From Polyangiaceae bacterium (GTDB taxonomy: Bacteria > Myxococcota_A > Polyangia > Polyangiales > Polyangiaceae): a stretch of DNA of 64,000 nt. Made by a program: the position numbers and the translations under genes. The stretch covers positions 90,006-154,005 of the forward strand of contig JAHBVX010000014.1 in assembly GCA_019637295.1 (NCBI GenBank). Direction: 5' to 3'. Under the pieces are notes generated by a model. That model saw only the letters and a program-made list of their open reading frames with translations, was not told the DNA's origin and did no database searches. Below are positions 41,851 to 50,528 of the stretch, piece by piece; within the stretch, counting starts at the first letter, position 1, and the number at the start of each line of letters is the position of its first letter.

Positions 41851-41948
41851 GACAGCCGTCACGACGCGACCGCCCAGGGACGCAGAGCGCCGTCCCCGCG
41901 TCTCGCCAGCAGGAGGCTCGCGCGGCTTCGCGCGGCGGCAGGCTTTGT

Positions 41949-41981
41949 GTTCTGCGCAGAACCTGAGTAGACCGAGGTCTG
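41949..41981 (+). promoter_or_regulatory. Two palindromes upstream of the small coiled-coil gene
   Basis: GTTCTGCGCAGAAC (41949-41962) is a perfect 14-bp palindrome, and AGACCGAGGTCT (about 41969-41980) has 5-bp arms around GA. Both lie 10-45 bases before the GTG at 41992. They may be operator sites; no regulator can be named. A GGGAG ribosome site follows the second. Confidence 0.4.
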
Positions 41982-41991
41982 GGAGTAAGCC

Positions 41992-42201
41992 GTGCCTCTG
42001 GATTCCAACGCCCTGAAGACCGAGCGTGACAAGCTCAAGGAGGGCCTGCGTCAGCTCGAAGCCGAGCAGCGCAGGCTCGAGACCGATCTCAAGACGCTAC
42101 GCCAGCGGGAGATCCAAACCAAGCGGGAGATCGAAGCGCTCTCCACGCTGATCGAGATCCACGACACGAAGGACCCGGCCGCCGCCAAGCGCGACGAGTG
42201 A
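41992..42201 (+). CDS. Small coiled-coil protein, 69 residues
   Basis: Starts at GTG after GGGAG. Residues 8-55 are a continuous charged heptad pattern (LKTERDKLKEGLRQLEAEQ, RLETDLKTLRQREIQTK), clearly a coiled coil. There is no signal or membrane segment. Such small proteins often dimerise and act as adaptors. It is the first gene divergent from the large RNA, so a protein partner for that RNA is conceivable, but nothing beyond position supports this. It is convergent with the MscS gene. Confidence 0.75.
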   Translation: MPLDSNALKTERDKLKEGLRQLEAEQRRLETDLKTLRQREIQTKREIEALSTLIEIHDTKDPAAAKRDE

Positions 42202-42224
42202 GCCGCCCGCCAAGCGGCGCACCG

Positions 42225-43550
42225 TCAGCCGTCGTCGCCCGCGCTCTGGGCCGCTGGCGTCAGCGAGGCCAAGTAGCCGTGGGTGAGCTTGGGGCCACGC
42301 GGGCGGGAGAGTCCCCCTCCCGGGGCGAAGTCGGCGACGACCCGTGCCAGCTCTTCGGTGGCGCGACGCTCGCTCGCCGTCTGCGCGGTCGGCTCGAGGT
42401 GCAGGGTACGCGTGGGGAAGGCAAACGCGACGCCGAGTTCGCGTGCGAGGCGCATGATCTCCAGGAAGACGTTGTGTCTCTCGCGCAGCTCGTCCGACCA
42501 GGACGGCACCTCGAAGAAGAAGTAGAGCATGACGTCGAGCGAGTGCGCGCCGAAGCCCGACATGTGCACCTCGTAGTAGTCCTTCCGGGTGGAGGGATTA
42601 GCCTGCAGGATCGCCCGCACACCCTCCACGAAGGCCTGCATTTGCTCGGGAGTGGTGTCGTAGGTCAGGTTCAGCGTGACAAACACCCGTCGGTACTGGC
42701 GCGCTCCGAAGTTGTCGATCTTGGTCTCCGTGAAGCGGGCGTTCGGCAGCGTGACCAGCGAGTTCTGGAACGTGCGAATGCGGGTGGAGCGAAACCCCAC
42801 TTCTTCGACGATGCCTTCCACGCCATCGACCACGATCCAGTCGCCGATCTGAAACGGGCGGTCGACGAAGATCATGATGCTGCCGAAGAAGTTCGCGATG
42901 GTGTCCTTGGCAGCCAATGCCACCGCGAGCCCGCCTATGCCGAGGCCCGCCAGCAGCGAGCCGACGTTGACGTTCAGGTTCTGCAGAATGAACAGCGCGC
43001 CAGCCACGACGACGAAGGCCTTCAGCGAGCGACGCACCAGCGGGACCAGCTGGTCATCCAGCTTCGAGTCCGTAGTCTCTGCCTTGGCGGCGAGGCGGTC
43101 GGCGAGCACCTCGACGAAGCGGTAGGTGGCCCACACCAGCGACACGACGACCAGCACGCGCACCGCGACCTCGAGGGCGCCGACCATGCCCTCGGCCAGC
43201 CCGAGCTTCGGGTAGCCAATCCGCAGCACGACGGCCATGATCAGCGTCGCTAGCGGCGCCGAGGCCGCTTCCACCAGACGAGCCAGCCACTCGCGCTCGG
43301 TGAGCTCCACCAGCGCCGTGATGCGGCGCTTCAGCAGGTAGAGCGCGACCCGACGCAACACGAGCCCCAGGATCAGCAGCAGGAATATCGCGAGGTACTG
43401 CCAGACCTCGACGTCGAGCACGCTGCCCCGCAGCGCCTGGGGCATGTTCCGAGCGAGCCACGCGGGCGGCTCGGGCTCGGCGGTGGCGACGCTCGGCAAC
43501 AGCAAGCACGAGAGCGCCGCCAGCAATGAAAGCCGGAATTTCGCAGACAC
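42225..43550 (-). CDS. MscS-family mechanosensitive channel
   Basis: A 441-residue channel. The start is taken at the GTG at 43550 because GGAGG lies eight bases before it; the in-frame GTG at 43559 overlaps that site. A signal peptide (LLLPSVATA) is followed by about five membrane helices. The pore helix and beta domain are canonical: NVNVGSLLAGLGIGGLAVAL, NFFGSIMIFVDRPFQIGDWI and VVDGVEGIVEEVGFRSTRI. It opens under membrane tension to release solutes during osmotic downshock. It is the last gene of the leftward run that begins at 47392. Confidence 0.92.
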   Translation of the reverse strand: MSAKFRLSLLAALSCLLLPSVATAEPEPPAWLARNMPQALRGSVLDVEVWQYLAIFLLLILGLVLRRVALYLLKRRITALVELTEREWLARLVEAASAPLATLIMAVVLRIGYPKLGLAEGMVGALEVAVRVLVVVSLVWATYRFVEVLADRLAAKAETTDSKLDDQLVPLVRRSLKAFVVVAGALFILQNLNVNVGSLLAGLGIGGLAVALAAKDTIANFFGSIMIFVDRPFQIGDWIVVDGVEGIVEEVGFRSTRIRTFQNSLVTLPNARFTETKIDNFGARQYRRVFVTLNLTYDTTPEQMQAFVEGVRAILQANPSTRKDYYEVHMSGFGAHSLDVMLYFFFEVPSWSDELRERHNVFLEIMRLARELGVAFAFPTRTLHLEPTAQTASERRATEELARVVADFAPGGGLSRPRGPKLTHGYLASLTPAAQSAGDDG

Positions 43551-43600
43551 GATTCTCACCTCCTTCGAGCACAGTGAAGACTCGGACCCACGAGCGCGGG

Positions 43601-44014
43601 TCAGAGTCGGGTCTTGCCCAGCTTCAGGATGCGGGCAAAGTGTGCCTTCGACACGGGCACGACGCTGAGTCTCGAACGCTTGAGCAGCGCGATGTCGGCG
43701 AGCGCCTCGTCGGCCTTGATCTGCGCCAGCGTGACGGGCTGGCCGAGCGCCGCGACGGGGGCAACATCGACCGCGGACCAGTCGCCGTCGGTCGCCGACG
43801 GATCAGGGTAGGCGGCGCGCACGACCTTGGCGACGCCGACCACGGCCTTGTCTTCGTTCGAGTGATAGAAGAGGAGCAGGTCCCCCTCCTTCATGGCGCG
43901 CAGGTTGTTGCGCGCTTCGAAGTTTCGCACGCCGTCCCAGCAGGTCTTCCTGTCCCGAGTCAGGTCGGAGAAGGCGTACTTGGTGGGCTCGCTCTTGACG
44001 AGGTAGTGCTGCAT
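43601..44014 (-). CDS. EVE-domain protein
   Basis: A 137-residue protein covering just the EVE fold: HYLVKSEPTKYAFSDL, WDGVRNFEARNNLRAMKEGD and LLFYHSNEDKAVVGVAKVVR. EVE belongs to the PUA-like superfamily and in eukaryotes (THYN1) reads modified cytosine in DNA or RNA. Bacterial copies are thought to bind modified bases, sometimes in defence settings. Here it sits in a housekeeping-looking run, seven bases after a lipoprotein gene. The role in this organism is unknown. Confidence 0.93.
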   Translation of the reverse strand: MQHYLVKSEPTKYAFSDLTRDRKTCWDGVRNFEARNNLRAMKEGDLLLFYHSNEDKAVVGVAKVVRAAYPDPSATDGDWSAVDVAPVAALGQPVTLAQIKADEALADIALLKRSRLSVVPVSKAHFARILKLGKTRL

Positions 44015-44021
44015 CCCGGGC

Positions 44022-45227
44022 TCACGGCGGGGGGGCGGGACAGCCCGGGAGCGGCGTGACCGCCGCCGCGGTGCGCGAGAAGCTCGCCTGCTCGGCGCGG
44101 AACCCGATGCCGACGCTGACCGCGTCGCACGCAGCCTCTGGGCTGATGGCGCCGTTGGCGAGGACGTCCGCCCCGCCGTTGACGAACAGGTTGATGGGAC
44201 CGAAGAACTCGTGGCCTTCGCACACGCCGAGCTCTCGAAAGCCCTGGATCATGTCGACGACCTTGGCCCGACCGGCGATGGTGCCGTCCTCGATCGTGTA
44301 GCTGCCGTCCTGTTCGCTCAGCTTTCCGGCGAAGATGCCGCCTTGCAGCGTGAGGGGGTAGGCGCGAGCCGCGCTCTCTCCCGGGAACCAGAACGAGGCG
44401 TCCGCGGGCAGCTGTCCCACGACGAAGCCGTCGCGGACGTAAGCGCTCGGGTCGTTCAGCTTCGCGTTCGGCAGGTCCCCGCTGGACGGGATCGCGCCCT
44501 CGAAGGAGCCCTCCTGCACGGCCCACTCGTCCGCCGTGGTCCAGCAGGGGTTGGACCGCCACGCGCCGTCCGCGGCCTGAAGACTGCACACCCAGGAGGG
44601 CTTCTGTGTGATCCCCGGCGACGGGTACAGATCGATGCGGACGTTGGAGTCGTTGGGCTGCCCGTTCCAACCCGTGATCTTGATCACGAAGTTGTAGTCA
44701 CCACGGCAGAGCGCGCAGTTGAAGCCATCGTTGCTGAGGCCGAAGTCCTTGCCGACTCCGCCGAGCTGAACGGCCTCCGCCTCGAGCTTGCCGAAGCTGT
44801 TGTCGCGACAGTAGTTGCCGTCCGGCGGCGTGACCCCGATGGTCTGGCACGGGACGGCGTAGGCCGCGGTCGGGCAGGTGTCGGACGCGGTACACATGCC
44901 GTCGAGATCGAAGCCGAGCTCCTTCCAAGCGTCCTTGGTCGGCTCCTGGTCACGGTCCAAGGAGCCGAGCGCCATGCTGCGCACGGCGAAGTACAGAGGC
45001 CCCACGCCGTCGCCGCTGGCTCCGCTCGGACGTTGATCCGAACGCGGCACACCGGCGGACACGCAGCCGTCCGCCCGCTTGCTCGACCACCAGCCCACGC
45101 CACTGCCCCACAGATCCTTGGATACCGCACCGCTGCCCTCGAGCAGCGACTCGTCGTACACCGCGCACGCGTGCAGTCCGAGACCGGACAGGGCCAGGAC
45201 CAGCGTGATCGCGAGTGAACGAGTCAT
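44022..45227 (-). CDS. Lipoprotein of unknown function, Cys-containing
   Basis: A 401-residue protein from the ATG at 45227 (the frame runs to 45248). The signal MTRSLAITLVLALSGLGLHAC makes it a lipoprotein with Cys21. The mature part has cysteine pairs (CTASDTCPTAAYAVPC, CALCRGDYNFVIKI) and a beta-rich domain with many Gly/Asp/Trp (VIKITGWNGQPNDSNVRIDL, AYPLTLQGGIFAGKLSEQDG). I have no family name; the style is that of myxobacterial surface lipoproteins. It lies between DUF368 and EVE in the leftward run. Confidence 0.8.
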   Translation of the reverse strand: MTRSLAITLVLALSGLGLHACAVYDESLLEGSGAVSKDLWGSGVGWWSSKRADGCVSAGVPRSDQRPSGASGDGVGPLYFAVRSMALGSLDRDQEPTKDAWKELGFDLDGMCTASDTCPTAAYAVPCQTIGVTPPDGNYCRDNSFGKLEAEAVQLGGVGKDFGLSNDGFNCALCRGDYNFVIKITGWNGQPNDSNVRIDLYPSPGITQKPSWVCSLQAADGAWRSNPCWTTADEWAVQEGSFEGAIPSSGDLPNAKLNDPSAYVRDGFVVGQLPADASFWFPGESAARAYPLTLQGGIFAGKLSEQDGSYTIEDGTIAGRAKVVDMIQGFRELGVCEGHEFFGPINLFVNGGADVLANGAISPEAACDAVSVGIGFRAEQASFSRTAAAVTPLPGCPAPPP

Positions 45228-45264
45228 CCCACCCTCAGGATAGCGCAAACCACCCGGCAGGTGA

Positions 45265-46296
45265 TCACGCAGGCGCCTCTTGCCGGGCGCGCCGCGCGGC
45301 CAGGTGCTCGATGCACAGGACCGTGGCCAGCCCCACCACGATGAGCACGGCGACGCCCACCTCGAAAGACTCGGGGAAATAGGGGTCGTTGCCGATGACC
45401 CGGGTCTTGCCCCGCACCTCCGCCGTCGTCAGCCGCTGGTACGGCCAGATACGCCACAGGCTGCCGATGAGCAGACCCACCAGCCAGGCGATGACCGGGT
45501 GTTCGTGCTTGTTCAGCAGCCAGCCGAGGAAGCGGGCGAAGGCGGCGATGCCCACCGCGCAGCCCAGCGCGAAGGGCACCACCACGCCGAGCTGGGTCAG
45601 GTCCGCGCGCAGCAACTGCGAGACCGAGTTCAGGATGTACTCGTACTTGCCCAAGATGAGCAGCACGAAGGAGCCGCTGATACCCGGCAAGAGCATGGCG
45701 CAAATGGAGATGACGCCACACAGGAAGATGAACGCGGGGTGCTCTGGGGTCTGCACCGGCACCAGGTTCACGACGGCGAAGCCCATGGCCGCGCCGAGCA
45801 CCAGCAAGGCGCCGCGCCACACCGTCCACTCGGGCAGCCGTCGCGCCAGTACGATGGCCGACGCGAGCACCAGGCCGAAGAACACCGCATACACGAAGGT
45901 GGGCTTGGTCTCGATCAGGTGCGGCAGCTTGACGACCTTCAGCATGATGACGACCGCCGTGAGCAGTCCCGCGAGCAGACACACGACGAAGCGCCAATGG
46001 ACCAACTGCAGCACGCGACGCAAGTCGAAGCGCAACAGCGCGCGCAGGCTGTGCGTGTTGATCGACGCGATGGCGGCGAGCAGCCGCGCATAGATGCCGA
46101 GCGCCACGGCCATGGTCCCGCCGCTCACGCCAGGGACGACGTCCGCCGTGCCCATGCACGCCCCGCTGCCCACGATGTAGGGGGCCTGCTTCCAGGTGAT
46201 GTCGTCGATACCCACGGAGGTGAGCGCGACGCGGTCGTTCTTGTCCTTGGCCAAAGCGGCGCGGAGCGTATCGCCCGAGTCAGTCCTCGTCCACAT
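45265..46296 (-). CDS. DUF368 membrane protein, undecaprenyl-phosphate translocase (PopT-type)
   Basis: A 343-residue protein with about eight to nine membrane helices. The DUF368 signature YIVGSGACMGTADVVPGVSG is at residues 38-57 and its repeat ICAMLLPGISGSFVLLILG follows later. Proteins of this family have been shown to return undecaprenyl phosphate across the membrane for reuse in cell-wall synthesis. The start at 46296 overlaps the upstream lipoprotein gene by 17 bases and suggests coupling; a later start at about 46240 cannot be excluded. It fits the envelope theme of this region. Confidence 0.9.
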   Translation of the reverse strand: MWTRTDSGDTLRAALAKDKNDRVALTSVGIDDITWKQAPYIVGSGACMGTADVVPGVSGGTMAVALGIYARLLAAIASINTHSLRALLRFDLRRVLQLVHWRFVVCLLAGLLTAVVIMLKVVKLPHLIETKPTFVYAVFFGLVLASAIVLARRLPEWTVWRGALLVLGAAMGFAVVNLVPVQTPEHPAFIFLCGVISICAMLLPGISGSFVLLILGKYEYILNSVSQLLRADLTQLGVVVPFALGCAVGIAAFARFLGWLLNKHEHPVIAWLVGLLIGSLWRIWPYQRLTTAEVRGKTRVIGNDPYFPESFEVGVAVLIVVGLATVLCIEHLAARRARQEAPA

Positions 46297-47392
46297 CCAT
46301 GAGATCCACGAGCACCGGGCAGTGATCCGACAGCTGCTCCCGGGCCGCGCGGGTGGGCTGCCCGAAGCGGCAATCCGCGACCGAGCAAACGCCCTCGACC
46401 CGCGCGGGACCCTTGGGCTTCTCGCTCGCAGACAGACGCACGACGACATGGTCGAGGACCCCGCTGCGCGCGCCGTAGGCGTGCGTACACGAGCGATCGG
46501 GCTTCACGCGCCGAAGGCCCTGAGGCAGCGCGCGGTCGAAGGACGCGAGCTCGTCCGCCGCGGAGATGGGCGGAGAGCAGCGCTCGCAGCCCATGGTGTT
46601 GAAGTCCCCCGCGATGACGACGTCCGGGTCCGAGTGCGCGCGCGCAAGCGTTCGGAGCGCCGCGTCGACGCTCTCGACGGAGCGTGCTCGCAGCGTGACG
46701 TCCCGGTGGTTCGTGCCGCTCTTGAAGTGCACACTGAGCAGCGAGAAGTCGAGTCCGCCTCCCATGCGGCTCAGGTACAGGGCGAGCCCCGGGCGAAGCT
46801 GATCTTTGCAGGGCTCGCCGTGCGGGTTGAGCTCCCCGAGCACGAGCGGCGCTGCCGCGCGCAGGCGGTCGCTGCGATACACGATGCCGACGTGTTGACC
46901 GAGCACGTTGGGGCAGGTGTCGAACTCGGCGCGGTAGCTGCCGCCGCCGAGCTGGGCGGCGCGAGCGAGCACCCGGGCCACCGCCTCGCGCGCGTGCGGT
47001 GCGGTCTTCACCTCTTGCACGCTGAGCGCGTCCACGTCCATCCACGCGAGGGCACACGCGAGCCACTCGAGGTCCGTACCCCGCTCCGCGCGCGGTCTGC
47101 CGGGCCCGCCGTCGGGGAACCAGCGGATGTTCCAGGTGCCGACCCGCACCACGCCGCGCGGGCGCGCGAGGCGCTCGCCCGCTCGCACGGCCCCGAGGCA
47201 CGCCTCGGGGCTGCTCCAGGGCGAGCCGCCGGTCACCCTCGGCCCGGCCTTCGGCGCAGGACTCGAGGCGGCTGGGGGAGGAGCGCTCGGCGCAGCCACC
47301 GGCGGCCCGGGCGGCCGCTCCGGCGTGCCGGTCCGATCGCGGCAGGCGCCCGCGAGCAGCGCCAGGGCGATGAGGCAGACAAAACCGCGCAT
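46280..47392 (-). CDS. Lipoprotein with endonuclease/exonuclease/phosphatase domain
   Basis: A 370-residue protein. The ATG at 47392 yields the lipobox signal MRGFVCLIALALLAGAC (Cys17); a GTG at 47404 is also in frame. After a Pro/Ala-rich linker the EEP fold has its motifs: GTWNIRWFPDG, DALSVQEVKTA, LLSVHFKSGTNHRD, VVIAGDFNTMG, LDHVVV and SDHCPVLVD. These are the metal- and phosphate-binding residues of DNase I-like and phosphodiesterase enzymes. A secreted, lipid-anchored nuclease or phosphatase is likely; the substrate is unknown. It is the first gene of the leftward run. Confidence 0.85.
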   Translation of the reverse strand: MRGFVCLIALALLAGACRDRTGTPERPPGPPVAAPSAPPPAASSPAPKAGPRVTGGSPWSSPEACLGAVRAGERLARPRGVVRVGTWNIRWFPDGGPGRPRAERGTDLEWLACALAWMDVDALSVQEVKTAPHAREAVARVLARAAQLGGGSYRAEFDTCPNVLGQHVGIVYRSDRLRAAAPLVLGELNPHGEPCKDQLRPGLALYLSRMGGGLDFSLLSVHFKSGTNHRDVTLRARSVESVDAALRTLARAHSDPDVVIAGDFNTMGCERCSPPISAADELASFDRALPQGLRRVKPDRSCTHAYGARSGVLDHVVVRLSASEKPKGPARVEGVCSVADCRFGQPTRAAREQLSDHCPVLVDLMDVDED

Positions 47393-47442
47393 CGTCCGGC
47401 TCACCCTACCGCGTCACGCCGGGCCTCGATACCCTCGCGCCC

Positions 47443-49533
47443 ATGCCGAGCCCCGAGCGCGTGAGCCGCAGCCTGGTCTTGACCATCGCCAACCCGCCGG
47501 TCAACGCGCTGTCGGAGGCGGTGCTCCGCGAGCTCGCGGACGGTCTCGCGAGCGCCGAAGCGGACGACGCCATCGTCGCCATCGTGGTCCGCGGCCAGGG
47601 GGATCGCTTCGTAGCGGGCGCGGACATCGCGCGGCTCGAGCAGCTCGCGAGCGGAGCGCGCCCCACCAGCGACGCGCCGACGCTGGCGTCGCTGATCCAG
47701 CGCATCGAGCAGGGCCGAAAGCCGACGGTAGCGGCCATCGATGGCTTCGCGCTCGGCGGGGGACTCGAGCTCGCGCTCGCCTGCGCGGCGCGAGTCGGCA
47801 CGACCCGGGCGCGGCTGGGCTTGCCCGAGCTCCGGTTGGGGTTGATCCCCGGAGCCGGCGGCACGCAGCGGCTGCCGCGCCTGGTCGGCCTCGAACGCGC
47901 CCTCGACCTGATGCTGAGCGCGGGCAACCTGGTCGGCGACGCGGCGCTCGAAGCGGGTCTGCTCGATGAGCTGACGAGCGCCGAGGAGCTCACTCGGGCG
48001 GCCGTGCGGCGCGCCGAGTGCATCGCCGCGGGTTCGCTGCCTTGGCGCCGGAGCCTGGCGGACAGCCCCGAGTCGACGCCCACGAATCACGCCGAGGTCG
48101 TGGCGGCGCTTCGGCAGCGATACCAGAAGCGCTACCTCAACCAGCGCCAGGCGGAGGCCTGCATCGACGCGGTGCTCACAGGTGTGCTGCACGGAGCAGA
48201 GGCGGGGCTGCGTCGCGAGCGTGAGCTGTTCGAGGGCCTGCTCGACTCGCCCCAAGCACGGGGCCTGCTGCACGTGTTCTTCGCCGAGCGTCGCCTCGCG
48301 CGTCGGGAGCTGCCGAAGTCGCGGGACCTCTCGCGGGTGCTGGTGATCGGCGGTGGGACGATGGGCACTGGGATCGGGACGTCGCTGCTCGCCGCGGGGC
48401 TCGAGACCACGATCCTGGAGGCGAACACCGAGCGGGCGGAGGCAGCGCGGCAGCGCATCGAGGCCGCTATCGAGCATGACCTGCAGCGTGGCCGGTGCGA
48501 CGCGGGCACGGCGGCTTCGCGCCGGAGCAGGCTGGCGACGACGACCGAGCTCTCCACTGCGGCGGACGCCGAGCTGGTCATCGAGGCCGCCAGCGAAGAC
48601 GTCGCGCTGAAGCGCGGACTGTTCGCCGAGCTGGGCCGTCGCACGCGGGACGAGGTCGTGCTCGCGTCCAACACCTCCACCATTCCGATCGAGACCATGG
48701 CGGACGCCTCCGGGAGCCCATCGCGCACGCTGGGCCTGCACTTCTTCAGCCCCGCGCAGGTCATGAAGTTGGTGGAGGTGATCGTCACGGCACAGACCAG
48801 CGACCAGGCGCTCGCGGACGCCCTCGGCCTGGTCAAGCGCCTGGGCAAGCTCGGCGTCACGGTGCGCAGCTGCCCCGGCTTCCTGGTCAATCGGGTGTTC
48901 ATGCCCTACTCGCAGGCCACCGGCTGGCTGATCGATCACGGCGTCGATCCCTACGCCATCGATCGCAGCCTGCTGGCCTTCGGGATGCCCATGGGTCCCT
49001 GCCGCATGAGCGATCTGGCGGGCATCGACGTGGGGTTGAAGGCCGGCGAGGTGCTCGACGCCGCCTACGCGGAGCGCTCCTACCGCTCGGTGCTTCGTCG
49101 CCTGCTGGTGGACGCGGGACGCCTCGGTGAGAAAGCCGGCGCCGGACACTACCGCTACGACGCCGGGCGCGCCGAGGAAGATCCGGCGCTCGCCAGCTTC
49201 GTCGAGCGCGCCCGAGACGAGGCAGGTCGACCAGAGCTGGTGTCACTCACTGGCGACGCGGTCGCGGAGGCGACGTTGTTCGGTGTGGTGAACGAAGCCG
49301 CCCGCGCGTTGGCCGAAGGCATCGTCGAGCGCGCAGGCGCCGTGGACGTCGCCTCGATCCACGGCTACGGCTTCCCGGCGTACCGCGGCGGCGTCCTGTT
49401 CTGGGCAGAGGCGCTGGGGCTCGGTCGCGTCGTGGCTACTCTGGACGCGCTGAGCGAGCGCCACCGGGCGTCGCTGTTCACACCCAGCGCTGCGCTTCGC
49501 GAGTACGCCGCGGCCGGCGGCTTCCCGCGCTGA
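47443..49533 (+). CDS. FadB/FadJ-like enoyl-CoA hydratase/3-hydroxyacyl-CoA dehydrogenase
   Basis: A 696-residue fusion enzyme of beta-oxidation. The crotonase half has GGGLELALA (Glu109) and LGLPELRLG (Glu129), which correspond to the two catalytic glutamates of FadB. The dehydrogenase half begins with the NAD motif VIGGGTMGTGIG and has LVIEAASEDVALK, LASNTSTIPI and the catalytic His of LHFFSPAQVMKLVEVI. A second HAD domain ends the protein. The hydratase adds water to enoyl-CoA and the dehydrogenase oxidises the product. No thiolase gene follows, so the pathway partner is elsewhere. Confidence 0.95.
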   Translation: MPSPERVSRSLVLTIANPPVNALSEAVLRELADGLASAEADDAIVAIVVRGQGDRFVAGADIARLEQLASGARPTSDAPTLASLIQRIEQGRKPTVAAIDGFALGGGLELALACAARVGTTRARLGLPELRLGLIPGAGGTQRLPRLVGLERALDLMLSAGNLVGDAALEAGLLDELTSAEELTRAAVRRAECIAAGSLPWRRSLADSPESTPTNHAEVVAALRQRYQKRYLNQRQAEACIDAVLTGVLHGAEAGLRRERELFEGLLDSPQARGLLHVFFAERRLARRELPKSRDLSRVLVIGGGTMGTGIGTSLLAAGLETTILEANTERAEAARQRIEAAIEHDLQRGRCDAGTAASRRSRLATTTELSTAADAELVIEAASEDVALKRGLFAELGRRTRDEVVLASNTSTIPIETMADASGSPSRTLGLHFFSPAQVMKLVEVIVTAQTSDQALADALGLVKRLGKLGVTVRSCPGFLVNRVFMPYSQATGWLIDHGVDPYAIDRSLLAFGMPMGPCRMSDLAGIDVGLKAGEVLDAAYAERSYRSVLRRLLVDAGRLGEKAGAGHYRYDAGRAEEDPALASFVERARDEAGRPELVSLTGDAVAEATLFGVVNEAARALAEGIVERAGAVDVASIHGYGFPAYRGGVLFWAEALGLGRVVATLDALSERHRASLFTPSAALREYAAAGGFPR

Positions 49534-49536
49534 CGA

Positions 49537-50442
49537 TCAACGAACACGGCGCACCGTCGCCTCGAAGCGTCTACCCGAGCCCAGCACGAAGTACGCACGC
49601 CCCGGCGCCGTCGCCTTGGGGGGCTCGAAGCCGAGGGTGTGGGCTTGGTTCGGATCCTCTGCCTCCGCGGAGGGCGCCTCGTCGAACAGTTGCACGCTGA
49701 CGCTCAGAGTCTCTTGTCCCGCGCCCAGCCCACTCGCGAGCGCGAAGCGACCCGCGCGCAACAAGAGCAGCGTGCGGGTCACGAGGTTCGACAGGGGGCC
49801 GGTGAGCGGCATCGGCTCCACCTCCGTGGACGAAATCCGGCCGTCGGCGTCGAGCTCCACCCGGATGGTGACCTCGCCTTGGGTGCCCGCGGGCAGGCCG
49901 CGCCAAATCGGGTCCTTGTGGGTGGCCGCAGTTATGGCGCGAGTGAAGGCCTTGCCCAGCTGACGCACTCCGGCGGGCAGCTCACTCTCGGCTCCGCCCA
50001 GCGCGGGCCGTGCCGGCCCGGGGGCGGACTCGCTGCCCGCCTCGCCCGACGCCGGCGCGGCGGCGTGCGCCGCCGGCGCGACGGGGCGCCGCCGCCTTGG
50101 ACGCGGCGCTGGCTTCGCGTCCGGCTCGGAGGGGGCCTCTGCCGCCCGAGGCGCGGGCCTTGGGGCGGGCTGCGTGAGGGCACTTGGAGCCGCCGGAGAG
50201 GAGGGCTCGGTCGCGCTCGGCTCCGCGGGTCCGGGCGCCGAGAGCGCGGGGTCGACGGCGGCGAGCGCGGCTGGCCCGGCCGCCGGCAGGGCCTCGATAT
50301 CGACCGTGTTGCCGTGCCAAACGTCCGGCACGAGCTCAGGCTCCGGCGGAGCGGCTTGCGCCCGGGAGAGCAGCAGCGCGCCCACTGCGGCCGCGTGCAG
50401 GCCCAGCGAAGCGAGCACGGACAGCGGGGCGCGGACGCTCAC
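49537..50442 (-). CDS. TonB-like energy transducer or periplasmic linker protein
   Basis: A 301-residue protein from the GTG at 50442 (frame open to 50547). One N-terminal membrane helix (PLSVLASLGLHAAAVGALLL) anchors it in the inner membrane, followed by a Pro/Ala/Glu-rich periplasmic spacer of about 115 residues with an Arg-rich patch, as in TonB. The C-terminal domain, GEVTIRVELDADGRISSTEV and onwards, has the TonB/TolA C-terminal pattern. No exbB or exbD is adjacent. A TonB-family role is likely but the receptor is unknown. Confidence 0.72.
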   Translation of the reverse strand: MSVRAPLSVLASLGLHAAAVGALLLSRAQAAPPEPELVPDVWHGNTVDIEALPAAGPAALAAVDPALSAPGPAEPSATEPSSPAAPSALTQPAPRPAPRAAEAPSEPDAKPAPRPRRRRPVAPAAHAAAPASGEAGSESAPGPARPALGGAESELPAGVRQLGKAFTRAITAATHKDPIWRGLPAGTQGEVTIRVELDADGRISSTEVEPMPLTGPLSNLVTRTLLLLRAGRFALASGLGAGQETLSVSVQLFDEAPSAEAEDPNQAHTLGFEPPKATAPGRAYFVLGSGRRFEATVRRVR

Positions 50443-50528
50443 GGCAGCACCGACAGCGGCGTCGGCCCCGATGTTCCGACAGCGGAATCGGGGCGGCGGC
50501 GCTGGCGTTGTGGCAAGCACACCTCTCG

